Assembly: GCA_034044135.1 (NCBI GenBank)
Contig: CP139021.1
Location: 3,797,635 to 3,861,634, forward strand
Origin: Flammeovirgaceae bacterium SG7u.111
GTDB taxonomy: Bacteria; Bacteroidota; Bacteroidia; Cytophagales; Flammeovirgaceae
Length of the DNA: 64,000 nt
Direction of reading: 5' to 3'
In this document: positions 43,233 through 52,403 of the stretch, one piece after another
How the letters are laid out: each line of letters starts with the position of its first letter
Numbering within the stretch: position 1 is the stretch's first letter
The notes under the pieces: model-generated
Databases searched by the model: none
Told to the model about the DNA's origin: nothing
The model's input: the letters and a program-made list of their open reading frames with translations, nothing else
Translations under genes and position numbers: made by a program

Positions 43233-44348
43233 ATGAAATTCAATATTGACCAACTTTTCCAAATAGACGAAGTAAAAGCTAAAAATGCACTCGAATACCT
43301 GCTCTATGCAGCCATCATATTTGGTGTATTAATGCTTTTTTACTTTTTATTCAATATCTACTTAAAAAAGCTAGAAGGAAAAGGAAAGTATCCGTATGTG
43401 TCCAAATTGAGAAAATCGCTCAGAGCTCCAGTTTTTTTACTCGCACTTTTTATATCGCTTATCGTTCCCCTTCAGGTAGTTGAGCTTCCCGACAAAATCA
43501 ATAGTCCATTACAGATAATTTTAAAATTGATCCTGATTGGGCTAAGTGCATGGACGGCAATTCGAGCTATTAGCCTCACAAAGCACCTTGTACTAAGGAA
43601 ATACGATATTACAGGAAAGGATAACCTGAAGGCCAGAAAAGTATATACACAGTTCAGGGTAATGGAGCGCATCTTGATTTTTATCATCGTGATTGTAGCC
43701 CTCTCTTTAGGTTTAATGACTTTTGAAAGCATCCGAAAGTTTGGCGTAAGCCTGATAGCATCTGCGGGTATTGCCGGAATCATCCTTGGCTTTGCGGCAC
43801 AGAAAGCACTGGGAACGGTGCTAGCAGGCTTTCAAATTGCCATTACTCAACCCATTCGGCTAGAAGATGTAGTGATAGTGGAAAACGAATGGGGCTGGAT
43901 AGAAGAAATAAACCTGACGTATGTGGTAGTGAGAATTTGGGATCAGCGAAGGTTGGTACTACCTACAAACTACTTCATAGAAAAACCTTTTCAGAACTGG
44001 ACACGGACCAGTGCCGAAATCCTTGGAACAGTATTTATCCATACCGATTACAATGTACCTTTTGATGCCTTACGAGAAGAACTCACCCGATTGCTTGAAG
44101 CCAGCGAACTTTGGGACAGGCGAGTAAACGTATTGCAAGTGACGGATGCAAAGGAAAGAACGGTGGAAATAAGGGCGCTGATGAGCGCAGTAGACTCGCC
44201 TACCGCTTGGGATTTAAGAGTGTATGTCCGAGAAGGATTGATAAGCTTTTTACAGAAAAACTACCCTGAAAGCTTGCCAAGAACTAGGGTAGTCATGGAA
44301 GATAACTTAGCGAGCAAGCCTGATAGGATGTTGGAAAACAATCCATAG
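43233..44348 (+). CDS. MscS-family mechanosensitive channel
   Basis: 371 residues. N-terminal membrane helices (about 18-43, 65-85, 90-110, 138-158), then the pore helix IASAGIAGIILGFAAQKALG and the conserved beta-domain entrance GFQIAITQPIRLEDVVIVENEWGWIEEI. C-terminal cytosolic alpha/beta part to 371. Opens under membrane tension to release solutes. Overall longer at the N-terminus than E. coli MscS by about one helix pair. Confidence 0.9.
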   Translation: MKFNIDQLFQIDEVKAKNALEYLLYAAIIFGVLMLFYFLFNIYLKKLEGKGKYPYVSKLRKSLRAPVFLLALFISLIVPLQVVELPDKINSPLQIILKLILIGLSAWTAIRAISLTKHLVLRKYDITGKDNLKARKVYTQFRVMERILIFIIVIVALSLGLMTFESIRKFGVSLIASAGIAGIILGFAAQKALGTVLAGFQIAITQPIRLEDVVIVENEWGWIEEINLTYVVVRIWDQRRLVLPTNYFIEKPFQNWTRTSAEILGTVFIHTDYNVPFDALREELTRLLEASELWDRRVNVLQVTDAKERTVEIRALMSAVDSPTAWDLRVYVREGLISFLQKNYPESLPRTRVVMEDNLASKPDRMLENNP

Positions 44349-44431
44349 TAATTAAAAGATGAGAGCTGTATAATTCTGTTTTTTTGAAAAATAATAGTCT
44401 AATTTGCGAGACAAGCAAAACAGAAGAAAAG

Positions 44432-45022
44432 ATGAGCAAATTAGAAAACACTCTCAAAGCATTTGATGCCGCTAACACAGAAGATCCCAACAAAGAAACA
44501 TGGGAAGGGAAAGAATATCCCAAAGAGCTGATATATGGGCAAAGAATGAGCGAAATGCTCGGAAAATATAGCGAAGGAGAAACCCCAAGCGAAACACTCC
44601 AACTTGCCTCGCGCTGCCAGCACATTCGTCGCTGGACTATTCCCCGAAGCGATTACCCCATGGACAGGAAGGGTTACCTCAAATGGCGGACGCAATTAAA
44701 AATATTCCATGGCGAAGAAGCTGGGAAAATCATGGCTGAACATGGCTATGATGAGGAAACTATTCAGACAGTGAAAGATTTGCTGATGAAAAAGAACCTC
44801 AAAAAAGACCCCGAAAGCCAAGCACTGGAAGACGTAATCTGCTTGGTATTTCTACAGTATTATTATGATGACTTCCTTGCCAAGCACCCAGAAGAAAAAA
44901 TCATCGAAATCCTCCAGAAAACATGGGGCAAAATGACGGAAAAAGGGCATGACCACGCTCTTCAACTTCAGTACACCGACAAGGGTTTGCTGCTAGTTAA
45001 ACGGGCATTAGGATTAGCCTAA
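44432..45022 (+). CDS. DUF4202 protein
   Basis: 196 residues from the ATG at 44432; an upstream ATG at 44384 is in frame but the conserved part begins here. DUF4202 pattern: FDAANTEDPN at the N-terminus, SRCQHIRRWTIPRSDYPMDRKGYLKWR, and ALEDVICLVFLQYYYDDF. The His and Asp residues in these blocks suggest an HD-like metal site. Function of the family is unknown. Ends at a strong terminator. Confidence 0.85.
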   Translation: MSKLENTLKAFDAANTEDPNKETWEGKEYPKELIYGQRMSEMLGKYSEGETPSETLQLASRCQHIRRWTIPRSDYPMDRKGYLKWRTQLKIFHGEEAGKIMAEHGYDEETIQTVKDLLMKKNLKKDPESQALEDVICLVFLQYYYDDFLAKHPEEKIIEILQKTWGKMTEKGHDHALQLQYTDKGLLLVKRALGLA

Positions 45023-45029
45023 AAATGTC

Positions 45030-45075
45030 GCCCAAAGTCTAGTTAGTTTTACAAGAGGTAGACTTTGGGCAGTTT
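45030..45075. terminator. Strong terminator between convergent genes
   Basis: Perfect 12-bp stem gcccaaagtcta (45030-45041) / tagactttgggc (45059-45070), then gttttt. Confidence 0.88.
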
Positions 45076-45079
45076 TTAA

Positions 45080-45799
45080 TCATTCTCCTATACCAACGTC
45101 CCCTGTTTCAACTTCTTCCACTTCTTCGTACACCTGACCGGTAAAATCTTGATAGAACACCGCAGGCTTCAGGTCTGTATTTCCTAATATTGTCTCTATC
45201 TTTTCCTCACGAACTTCTTTATCATTTTCAGAAAGAGCCCTGTTCACCAAAACGGCAAAGGAAATATCTGTCAAGTCTGTTGAAAGGTTAGTTGATTTCA
45301 CCCAGCCCGTTGTAAACCACTGGTCTTCTTTGCGCTTCCCTTTTACTTTCACCCACTCTCCTTTTTCTTCCCGAATAGCCACAAAATCCATTCGATCAAA
45401 AGCAGTTTGTGTAGAAGTAAGTAAATCTGGCCTTTTATAAATAGTTGCATCGTTGAGAATTACCCCAGGCGTAGCATCTACTGCCAAAAAATCATCTTGA
45501 GACCATCCTTCTGTGCCGTCGGTGAGGCGAATTTTGGTATACAACCTTTCCCTTTGAGAATTTGTATCCAACACAGATTCCCCCCAAGAAGTAACTGCTT
45601 CGCCAAGATAGATGGACGTGAGGTATTTGGATTTTGCACTTGGGCTTTCCCGCACCGAAAGCTCTTCCCAAAGGCAAATAGTTTTGGTTTCCTCGGAGAG
45701 CTTATGCTCTTTCTGAACCGTAGGTTTCGTATTCTGTAGCTTGTCGCAAGCAGAAAGGCTTAGCAAAAGAAGGCTGGCTAATGTAAAATATAGTTTCAT
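45080..45799 (-). CDS. SH3-domain lipoprotein
   Basis: 239 residues from the ATG at 45799; the upstream frame has no good start. Lipobox LSLSAC (Cys about 18). A bacterial SH3-like domain follows (LWEELSVRESPSAKSKYLTSIYLGEAV), with a second SH3-like copy at about 110-170 (DATIYKRPDLL ... WFTTGWVKS). Acidic C-terminus (EEVEEVETGDVG). SH3b domains usually bind cell-wall peptides. Probably outer-membrane anchored. Role otherwise unknown. Confidence 0.78.
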   Translation of the reverse strand: MKLYFTLASLLLLSLSACDKLQNTKPTVQKEHKLSEETKTICLWEELSVRESPSAKSKYLTSIYLGEAVTSWGESVLDTNSQRERLYTKIRLTDGTEGWSQDDFLAVDATPGVILNDATIYKRPDLLTSTQTAFDRMDFVAIREEKGEWVKVKGKRKEDQWFTTGWVKSTNLSTDLTDISFAVLVNRALSENDKEVREEKIETILGNTDLKPAVFYQDFTGQVYEEVEEVETGDVGIGE

Positions 45800-45941
45800 G
45801 ATTTTGTGAGAATGTTGGTAAAATATCTTCTTCAAATGAAGCTGTCTAAAGTTAGCAGGCAGCTTTCCTTTTACAAAGCAAGTATAGTGCAAACGAGTGT
45901 ATAGAAGTTGGAAAATAGCAAAACACCAGCATTGCAAAAAA

Positions 45942-45968
45942 ATAGCCCCAACTGAGCTGGGGCTATTG
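45942..45968. terminator. Hairpin between two minus-strand genes
   Basis: aatagcccca / tggggctatt, ten pairs, seven-base loop, A/T-rich on both sides. Placed just after the stop of the DUF3857 gene at 45993 in its direction of reading. Confidence 0.8.
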
Positions 45969-45992
45969 AAAATCTAAAACTATAATTGAAAC

Positions 45993-47915
45993 CTAGGTTT
46001 TATTCACAAAAACCAGCCGCTTTTTATCGGCTTTATTTACTTTCTTAAGGAAGTCCCTAAACTCAACATACGATTCTTTTGAATACCTACCCGAGTTCAT
46101 TTCCATCCTTCTGGTATACGTAACCTTATTCCCCTCTACCTTTATTCTCGATTCGTAAAGCCCAAAATCCGATTCAATTTTCTGATCTCTTGCGACCGAC
46201 TCCAAATGATAATTCTCCGGAATCTGGTATACCATCGTATCTATATCTATAAAATCGTAGTACTTGCTGAGGTAAACATCATTCTTCCTCTCCTCCAATT
46301 CTTTAGGAACACCATCCCATTTCGACAATAAGTTTGGTCGAAGAAACAAGCGCTTCCCACTTTTAGATGCACATTTTCTGATAGAAATCTCCATGGCTTC
46401 TTCTACATACGGAGAATCATCCTTGTGCCTTACCAGGTTAAAATCGAGAATATCAAACGTTGAAATATCCAATTTCTCGTACAACCATTCTTTTTGATCT
46501 TCTTTTGGCACCTCTACCACAAAAGCCCTTGTACCTTCCTGCAATGCATGGTACTCATTATTTAACTTCCCCTTAGCGTTTCCTTCTTCGTCCAATACAA
46601 ACTCCCCTACCCTCAAGAGCAAGTTTTCATGCTTATCGTAAGCAGGTGTGCGAACAATCTTGCCACCTTCTTCTGAAAACAGCAGCACATCCCTATCATC
46701 TGTAAAATCGCCAAGGTAATTGAATGCTTCTGTCTGGCTGGTACACTCTAGCCAAATAGTGTCGCTTTCTTGGGGTACGCAAAGAATAACATGGTTGAAC
46801 TGAGCTGAAGGGAAATCTGTAAGAATTGGGTCATCATCATCGCCAGCTTTTACCAAAGCTACATGAGATTTTATCCCGACTTCTTTCAGCAGCGCATGAG
46901 TATAATTCACCAAGGCCTTGCAATCGCCATAACCTTTTTCTGCTACCAAAGAAGCTGGAAAAGGTTGCCACCCCCCTATTCCCAACTGAATACTCACGTA
47001 CCTGGTGTTTTCCTGAAGATACTTGTAAACCGCCTTTATTTTGTCCACTTCATTATCCAAGCCACTTACCACCTTTTGTATTTCGGCAACTGCCTCTGGG
47101 GAAAGCTCCTGCCTGTTATCCCAAAGTTGGTAAATAAACTTTCCGTACGAATCCCAAGAACTCAAATCTCCATCAAAACCTTCTAAAGAAAAAGCGGAAG
47201 GAGCGAGTAATACATATGCCTCATCTTCATTGTTGGTATATCCTTCTGGCTTGTAAGCTTTGAGATTCCTAGCTTCCCAACGAAAAACATTCTTTCCTGC
47301 CTTTACAGTTTTTATTTCACCATTGCACTTGTCAAAGTTCATCTCCTTGTACCGAAGCTCTAGCCCCTCGGGCATAATCACCTCGTAATAAGACAATTCC
47401 ACCGCCGATTTGGATGTTGGGTGCGGAAACCAAGGTCTGTAAAACATCAAGCCTTCGTATTCAACTTCCAATTCAAATTCCACTGTGTAGGGATACTGAT
47501 GGTAAGTCAATTCGGCAACTTTCATTCGGTTATCATCGAACAAGGAACTGCCAGAAACTGCACTCTGATCTTTGATATCGATATTTTTCAGTTTGTCAAC
47601 CTCACTACCAAAAGCATCATAAACAGTTCCCTTTATCAAGTTGATCTTTTTTAGCTTATCATAGCCTGTGGCAAGCTCCGCATGCCTTTTCCCATTCTTA
47701 TTCAAAATAGTGTAGGCCCACTTGGTCTTGAACACGCCATGCCCCTTATCCTTCACTTCAAAAACGTTGCTATCGAAGCGCAAAACAGCATCTGCTCCTT
47801 CCAGCAACTCCTCTGGTATAGCACTTACAGGGTATTTGGGGTCATTTTTCGCCAGTAACCCTCCAGAACATATAGTTAGAAGTAAAAGCGATAGAATAAT
47901 TGACTGTAACTTCAT
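45993..47915 (-). CDS. DUF3857/transglutaminase-like exported protein 2
   Basis: 640 residues with signal peptide (ending SGGLLAKN). DUF3857 beta domain (about 55-215), then a transglutaminase-like core with GDCKALVNYTHALLKEVGI (catalytic Cys about 333), FNHVILCVPQ (His) and a C-terminal DUF3858-like barrel. Such proteins are common in Bacteroidota; whether they cross-link, hydrolyse or only bind peptides is not known. Tandem with a second member 55 bases upstream, together one operon. Confidence 0.85.
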   Translation of the reverse strand: MKLQSIILSLLLLTICSGGLLAKNDPKYPVSAIPEELLEGADAVLRFDSNVFEVKDKGHGVFKTKWAYTILNKNGKRHAELATGYDKLKKINLIKGTVYDAFGSEVDKLKNIDIKDQSAVSGSSLFDDNRMKVAELTYHQYPYTVEFELEVEYEGLMFYRPWFPHPTSKSAVELSYYEVIMPEGLELRYKEMNFDKCNGEIKTVKAGKNVFRWEARNLKAYKPEGYTNNEDEAYVLLAPSAFSLEGFDGDLSSWDSYGKFIYQLWDNRQELSPEAVAEIQKVVSGLDNEVDKIKAVYKYLQENTRYVSIQLGIGGWQPFPASLVAEKGYGDCKALVNYTHALLKEVGIKSHVALVKAGDDDDPILTDFPSAQFNHVILCVPQESDTIWLECTSQTEAFNYLGDFTDDRDVLLFSEEGGKIVRTPAYDKHENLLLRVGEFVLDEEGNAKGKLNNEYHALQEGTRAFVVEVPKEDQKEWLYEKLDISTFDILDFNLVRHKDDSPYVEEAMEISIRKCASKSGKRLFLRPNLLSKWDGVPKELEERKNDVYLSKYYDFIDIDTMVYQIPENYHLESVARDQKIESDFGLYESRIKVEGNKVTYTRRMEMNSGRYSKESYVEFRDFLKKVNKADKKRLVFVNKT

Positions 47916-47970
47916 ATGTATTGAATAATTAAAAGTTGAATTCTAAAATGCACATAGCAACATATTAAAA

Positions 47971-49950
47971 CTATGTCCTTCTTTTTAATACTAATTGCTC
48001 GGCCTCTTTTTCTATAATTTGAGCAAAAAACTCTTTCAACACAGCATAATCTGATGGAGCAAAAAGAGTTTGGTTAATCTTGACTGTATTCGTAACCATA
48101 AGCACCCCACCTTGCTGGAAGATTCTATAAGAAAAACTACCAGCCTTGTTGGGTAATGCAATTGCTACAGATTCAGGTATTTCTTCCACATCAAAACCCT
48201 CGGGAAGAGTAAAAGTCATTTTGAATGATTGCAATATCTTAGAACCAAAATCAACAGGATATTCTCTTTCTTCTTGTTTGAAAGGGTTTTCCTCAAAAGA
48301 CTTAACCAAAACAGGGTTAAGATAAAGCATATCATCTTCAGTAGTCAAGCCATCTAATGTAAATTTGATAGAGTTTTTAACAGGTTGGGCAAGGTCTTTC
48401 TTTACCCCTTCTATTTTATATTCATCTATCAAGATACCTGTTTCATCTCCGTTCCAATTCTCCTCCATGTATTTTTCCTCATCTGTTCGCAGAATTTCAC
48501 TTCTCATCACCCTAGCCGCATAACTTCCCGATATCGCTCGCATTTCACCTGCAAACTCCCCATCTTCGTTCACCCTCATCACTACATTTACCACTTCGGT
48601 AATCATTCCGCCAGTATCAATATTTATCCAATCTGTATGTGCCTCAGTAATAATCCTTCCTTGCCCATTCATACATTTGTAAGGCACCATTCCTACAGGT
48701 AAAAGTGGATCTGTTGCATCAATCAAAAACTTCTGTTCACCTGTTCTCACATAAGCCAGTACATAATTAAAATCATCAAGTTTAGGGAAAAATTGATTTA
48801 CCCTACCATGTTGCCTTGTGCTCAGGATAACGGGGTCCGCTTTTAGCCCAGCTTCCCTCAACATCACTATCATCATCAAATTCATATCAGCAGAATTGCC
48901 CTTATGCTCATCCAAAGCTTTCTTTATTCCATTAGAATACAGACTGTTTATTTCATCCCATTTCACATTGTTTTGTACAAATGAAACAATAGCCGCTATT
49001 TGTTCTTCTGGAGTAGAATGCTGTGCACAAATAGCTTTTACCTCACTTTTCAAAAAACCAGTCCGTCCCAATTGATACCCAAAATTTTCAGATTCCATCA
49101 GTTGTCTTGCCACTTTTGGCCAAGTAGCCGACACATCCTTCCTAGAGTCATTCGGGTAGTCCGTATAGATCAATTGATATTCGATCTTTTTCACGTAGTC
49201 TTCGTAGGTAGTCACAAAATCTTCGAGCTCCAGGGCTGGCGCATCTTTTACAACCCACAAGTCTTGGTTCACTCTATAATCCAAACTTTCCCCTTGTCCA
49301 AGGTTGATATTTCCTCTCTTTTCAGATGTTTGATGGTCAGTGAATGCAAAATGCCCCTGAGGGAATGGGCGATAACCAAAATATTCTGGAATTTCAGTTT
49401 GATATTCGCTATACAATACGGGAATATCCTCTTGGAAGTACCATTCCTGAAGATTAAAGATAAAGTCTGAAAGAATACTATATTCTATTTCATAGATGGC
49501 TCCCTCTTCAATATTCGGCATGGTAAACTTATGTCTATACCAATTACCACGGATATGCTCTTTAAACACATCTTTCTTCTCCAACTTAAACTTCTCTACT
49601 TTACCATTTTTCACTACATAAGTATGGCCTTTCAAGCTTGTTATCTTTTCATCATTTCCACCTTCATCGTAAAGAACAACAGAAAAGTCAGCGTGCTCAT
49701 AACCTTGTTTGTTCAGGATTTTCACCCTACGATGCCTTTTGTGGTAAAGCTGGAAACCCTCGCTACCATACTGAATGTAACTCCTCCCCTTGTCGAAAAG
49801 AACGACCGCATTTGCAGCTGTGTCTTTTTCATAAACTTTCATATCCAGCTCACTTTGATCAAACTTCCCATACTTCACCTTAAGTTGGGCAAAAGCGGCA
49901 GTGCAATTCAACCCAATAAGAAGGGTCAGTACTAGAAAACAAGTTTTCAT
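47971..49950 (-). CDS. DUF3857/transglutaminase-like exported protein 1
   Basis: 659 residues from the ATG at 49950, where a signal peptide begins (MKTCFLVLTLLIGLNCTAAFAQ). DUF3857 at about 45-250, transglutaminase-like core where the usual Cys is replaced: the segment corresponding to GDCK reads NSADMNLMMIVMLREAGL, so the nucleophile is missing and the protein is likely non-catalytic. C-terminal DUF3858-like part. First of the two-gene operon; perhaps a partner of the cysteine-containing paralogue. Confidence 0.82.
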   Translation of the reverse strand: MKTCFLVLTLLIGLNCTAAFAQLKVKYGKFDQSELDMKVYEKDTAANAVVLFDKGRSYIQYGSEGFQLYHKRHRRVKILNKQGYEHADFSVVLYDEGGNDEKITSLKGHTYVVKNGKVEKFKLEKKDVFKEHIRGNWYRHKFTMPNIEEGAIYEIEYSILSDFIFNLQEWYFQEDIPVLYSEYQTEIPEYFGYRPFPQGHFAFTDHQTSEKRGNINLGQGESLDYRVNQDLWVVKDAPALELEDFVTTYEDYVKKIEYQLIYTDYPNDSRKDVSATWPKVARQLMESENFGYQLGRTGFLKSEVKAICAQHSTPEEQIAAIVSFVQNNVKWDEINSLYSNGIKKALDEHKGNSADMNLMMIVMLREAGLKADPVILSTRQHGRVNQFFPKLDDFNYVLAYVRTGEQKFLIDATDPLLPVGMVPYKCMNGQGRIITEAHTDWINIDTGGMITEVVNVVMRVNEDGEFAGEMRAISGSYAARVMRSEILRTDEEKYMEENWNGDETGILIDEYKIEGVKKDLAQPVKNSIKFTLDGLTTEDDMLYLNPVLVKSFEENPFKQEEREYPVDFGSKILQSFKMTFTLPEGFDVEEIPESVAIALPNKAGSFSYRIFQQGGVLMVTNTVKINQTLFAPSDYAVLKEFFAQIIEKEAEQLVLKRRT

Positions 49951-50388
49951 AATTAGCAGAAATTTAGTTGGGAAAAGGCTTCCCATATGGATTTATATAT
50001 TAACAAAATATAAAATTGACTCTTTAGAGGTATCACACCAGATCGTATCGTCATAAAACTAATTGCAAAATATTATACTGCAATTTCAAAAAATATCGAT
50101 AATAGTGGCTTAAATGAATTATACACAAAATGTTACATCTTGATATGTAAAACCCAATTATAATATATACTTTGTTTTACCCAAACGAGACATCGTTAAT
50201 AATTGTATATTCCCCATAAAAAAATAGATTTTTATATGATTAGGTGAAATATTTTTTTTGCCTATCGCACACTTTTATTGTTGGGCTTCATTTCCTATCT
50301 TGCTAACCTTTTTTAATGGGCTGATTCTATTGATTTTTTTAACACTTCAACAACACTATTTTTTGTTTTTAAACTTAAACACATAAAA
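49951..50388. other. Gene-free AT-rich stretch between divergent genes
   Basis: Separates the DUF3857 operon (minus) from manA (plus) and should contain both promoters. No clear consensus box, hairpin or coding frame identified. Confidence 0.5.
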
Positions 50389-51381
50389 ATGTCGACATTA
50401 TATCCACTCAAATTCAAGACTATATTTAAAGACAAGCTTTGGGGCGGTGAAAAGATGAAAACCGTACTTGGAAAAGATTTTTCCCCCTTACCCAACTGCG
50501 GCGAGACCTGGGAGATTTCGGGTGTGGAAGGAAATATTTCTGAGGTAAGCGAAGGGGAACTAGAAGGAAAATTGCTTACTGAGCTTATAGAAACTTACAA
50601 AGACAAACTAGTGGGCAAAAAGGTTTATGAAAAGTTTGGGGATGAATTCCCACTTTTAGTAAAATTTATCGATGCCAACGATGACCTTTCTATCCAAGTC
50701 CACCCTGACGATAAACTAGCTGCCGAGCGCCATAATTCTTTTGGCAAAACCGAGATGTGGTACGTGTTCCAAGCAGATGAAGGAAGTAAACTAAATGCAG
50801 GCTTCAGCAAGGAAGTGGACAAAGAAACCTATCTCAAGCACCTAAAGGAAAATACGCTTGATGAAATCTTGAATATTGAAGAAGTCCAAGCCGACGATGT
50901 GTATTTCATTCCCGCCGGAAGAGTCCACTACATAGGCAAAGGATGCCTACTTGCGGAAATACAACAAACTTCTGACGTTACCTACAGAATTTATGATTTT
51001 GACAGGAAAGATGACAAGGGAAATGCGAGGGAGTTGCACACCGAGGAAGCACTTGATGCCATCGATTACAAGCACTATGATCAGTACAAAACCGAGTATA
51101 AAAAAGAGGAAAACACCTGCACGAAACTGGTAACTTCAGATTATTTCGAGACCAAAGTATTGAGATACACAGGTGAAGAAACCGAACGTGATTACCGCCA
51201 CCTCGATTCCTTTGTTATTTATGTTTGCTTTGAAGGAAAAGTTGAATTGGAATATGCGGATGGAAAAATTACCATTGAAAAAGGAGATGCCGTTCTACTC
51301 CCCGCCAGCTTGAAATACGTGAAATTAAAGCCAAAATCGCAATACAGAATGCTTGAGTCTTATGTACCTAACTTCATTTAG
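50389..51381 (+). CDS. manA: Mannose-6-phosphate isomerase, class I
   Basis: 330 residues. Interconverts mannose-6-phosphate and fructose-6-phosphate in the cytoplasm; feeds GDP-mannose and mannose use. N-terminal FKDKLWGGEKM, zinc-binding IQVHPDDKLA (about 103-112) with GKTEMWYVF, and the active-site block YFIPAGRVHYIGKGCLLAEIQQTSDVTYRIYDFDR (written in parts: PAGRVHYIGKG, EIQQTSDVTYR). C-terminal cupin complete. Ends with a terminator. Confidence 0.92.
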   Translation: MSTLYPLKFKTIFKDKLWGGEKMKTVLGKDFSPLPNCGETWEISGVEGNISEVSEGELEGKLLTELIETYKDKLVGKKVYEKFGDEFPLLVKFIDANDDLSIQVHPDDKLAAERHNSFGKTEMWYVFQADEGSKLNAGFSKEVDKETYLKHLKENTLDEILNIEEVQADDVYFIPAGRVHYIGKGCLLAEIQQTSDVTYRIYDFDRKDDKGNARELHTEEALDAIDYKHYDQYKTEYKKEENTCTKLVTSDYFETKVLRYTGEETERDYRHLDSFVIYVCFEGKVELEYADGKITIEKGDAVLLPASLKYVKLKPKSQYRMLESYVPNFI

Positions 51382-51411
51382 CACATAAATTTACATAGAA
51401 AACAAACAAAA

Positions 51412-51440
51412 ACAGCCCACGCATAAGCGTGGGCTGTCTA
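51412..51440. terminator. Terminator between convergent genes
   Basis: acagcccacgc (51412-51422) / gcgtgggctgt (51427-51437), ataa loop, flanked by A-run and T-rich sequence so usable on both strands. Confidence 0.85.
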
Positions 51441-51463
51441 GTTTTGAAGATCTATAAAACCGT

Positions 51464-52237
51464 TTACAACCTGCCAAGAAGCTCAGCTTTTTTGCTATCA
51501 AACTCTTCAGCTGAAAGTATTCCCTTGTTTTTTAATCCAGCTAATTTTTCGATTTTCACAAAAATATCTTCTTCCAAATCGCTGTTGGTTTCAACTTGAG
51601 ATGGTTGCTGCGCTTGATTATTTTGCGGAGCAGGATCTCGCTGAGGCTTCGGACGGTTGTCTTCACCCGATACAATCGGTAACGAGTTCAGGTCAACATT
51701 TCCATATTGGCTGGTAAACGAAACCGAATATCCTCCGCCTTGCTGCTGCCCTACCCCTCCTATCTGGTGATCCAGTGTGTCATAAATAGTCACTTTTCCA
51801 TTCAGCTGAATAGCCAAGCGAGATATTTGGTTAAAGATGGCGTAGTTCATACCATTTTGGCTACCAGTCGAATTTGGAAAACCTAAATCTCCCCACCAGT
51901 TACCACCATACTGCCCACCCTGCTGACCTTGGTGCTGCTTGGGTTTTGGAAGAGGCACATACTGAACAGCGCCCTGATTTATCAGGTTTGAAATATCTAT
52001 ACAAAGCCCATCAACAACTGCTTTCAAATTATTGTTGAACATATCTCCTACCATAGTCATTCCGCCCTGCATCCATTGCCCACCGCCACCAAGCTCTGGA
52101 ATGTTAAATTGAGCCATGCTTCCACCGCTCATCATCAGCGCATGTGCCAAGTCCTGCGCTGCGCCTGAACTCACACCGTACCTGTTCGCTATATTTGTCA
52201 AATTCTGGATGCTAACATCCGTAAATCTTGCATTCAT
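51464..52237 (-). CDS. SHOCT-domain protein
   Basis: 257 residues from the ATG at 52237. N-terminal helical part (IQNLTNIANRYGVSSGAAQDLAHALM), a Gly/Gln/Asn-rich middle (about 45-130), a small beta segment, and a typical SHOCT helical hairpin at the C-terminus (KIEKLAGLKNKGILSAEEFDSKKAELL). SHOCT motifs promote self-association. No signal peptide. Preceded by a good promoter (52289-52317). Function unknown. Confidence 0.75.
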   Translation of the reverse strand: MNARFTDVSIQNLTNIANRYGVSSGAAQDLAHALMMSGGSMAQFNIPELGGGGQWMQGGMTMVGDMFNNNLKAVVDGLCIDISNLINQGAVQYVPLPKPKQHQGQQGGQYGGNWWGDLGFPNSTGSQNGMNYAIFNQISRLAIQLNGKVTIYDTLDHQIGGVGQQQGGGYSVSFTSQYGNVDLNSLPIVSGEDNRPKPQRDPAPQNNQAQQPSQVETNSDLEEDIFVKIEKLAGLKNKGILSAEEFDSKKAELLGRL

Positions 52238-52288
52238 TTCTTTATTGCGCTTTTTGTTAAAAATATCCTTGCAGATAACATTTTGATG

Positions 52289-52317
52289 CAAAGTTAGCGA
52301 TAAGCCTTATCAATCAA
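52289..52317 (-). promoter_or_regulatory. Predicted promoter of the SHOCT gene
   Basis: On the minus strand TTG (52317-52315), 18-bp spacer, TAACTTTG (52296-52289), about 50 bases before the ATG. Confidence 0.5.
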
Positions 52318-52357
52318 GCACGTTTCTCAATAAGTTCATGGTTTGTTTTGAAACAAA

Positions 52358-52384
52358 AAAGCCCCACGCTGTGCGTAGGGCTTA
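52358..52384. terminator. Terminator after alaS
   Basis: aagccccacgc / gcgtagggctt with one mismatch and a tgt loop, next to A- and T-rich flanks; 20 bases past the alaS stop in its direction. Confidence 0.75.
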
Positions 52385-52403
52385 ATTCCACAAATTGACG
52401 GTG

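Noticed and set aside
47171-47300. Possible frameshift in the DUF3857 gene
   Set aside because: The frame is continuous through the whole gene and domain order is complete.
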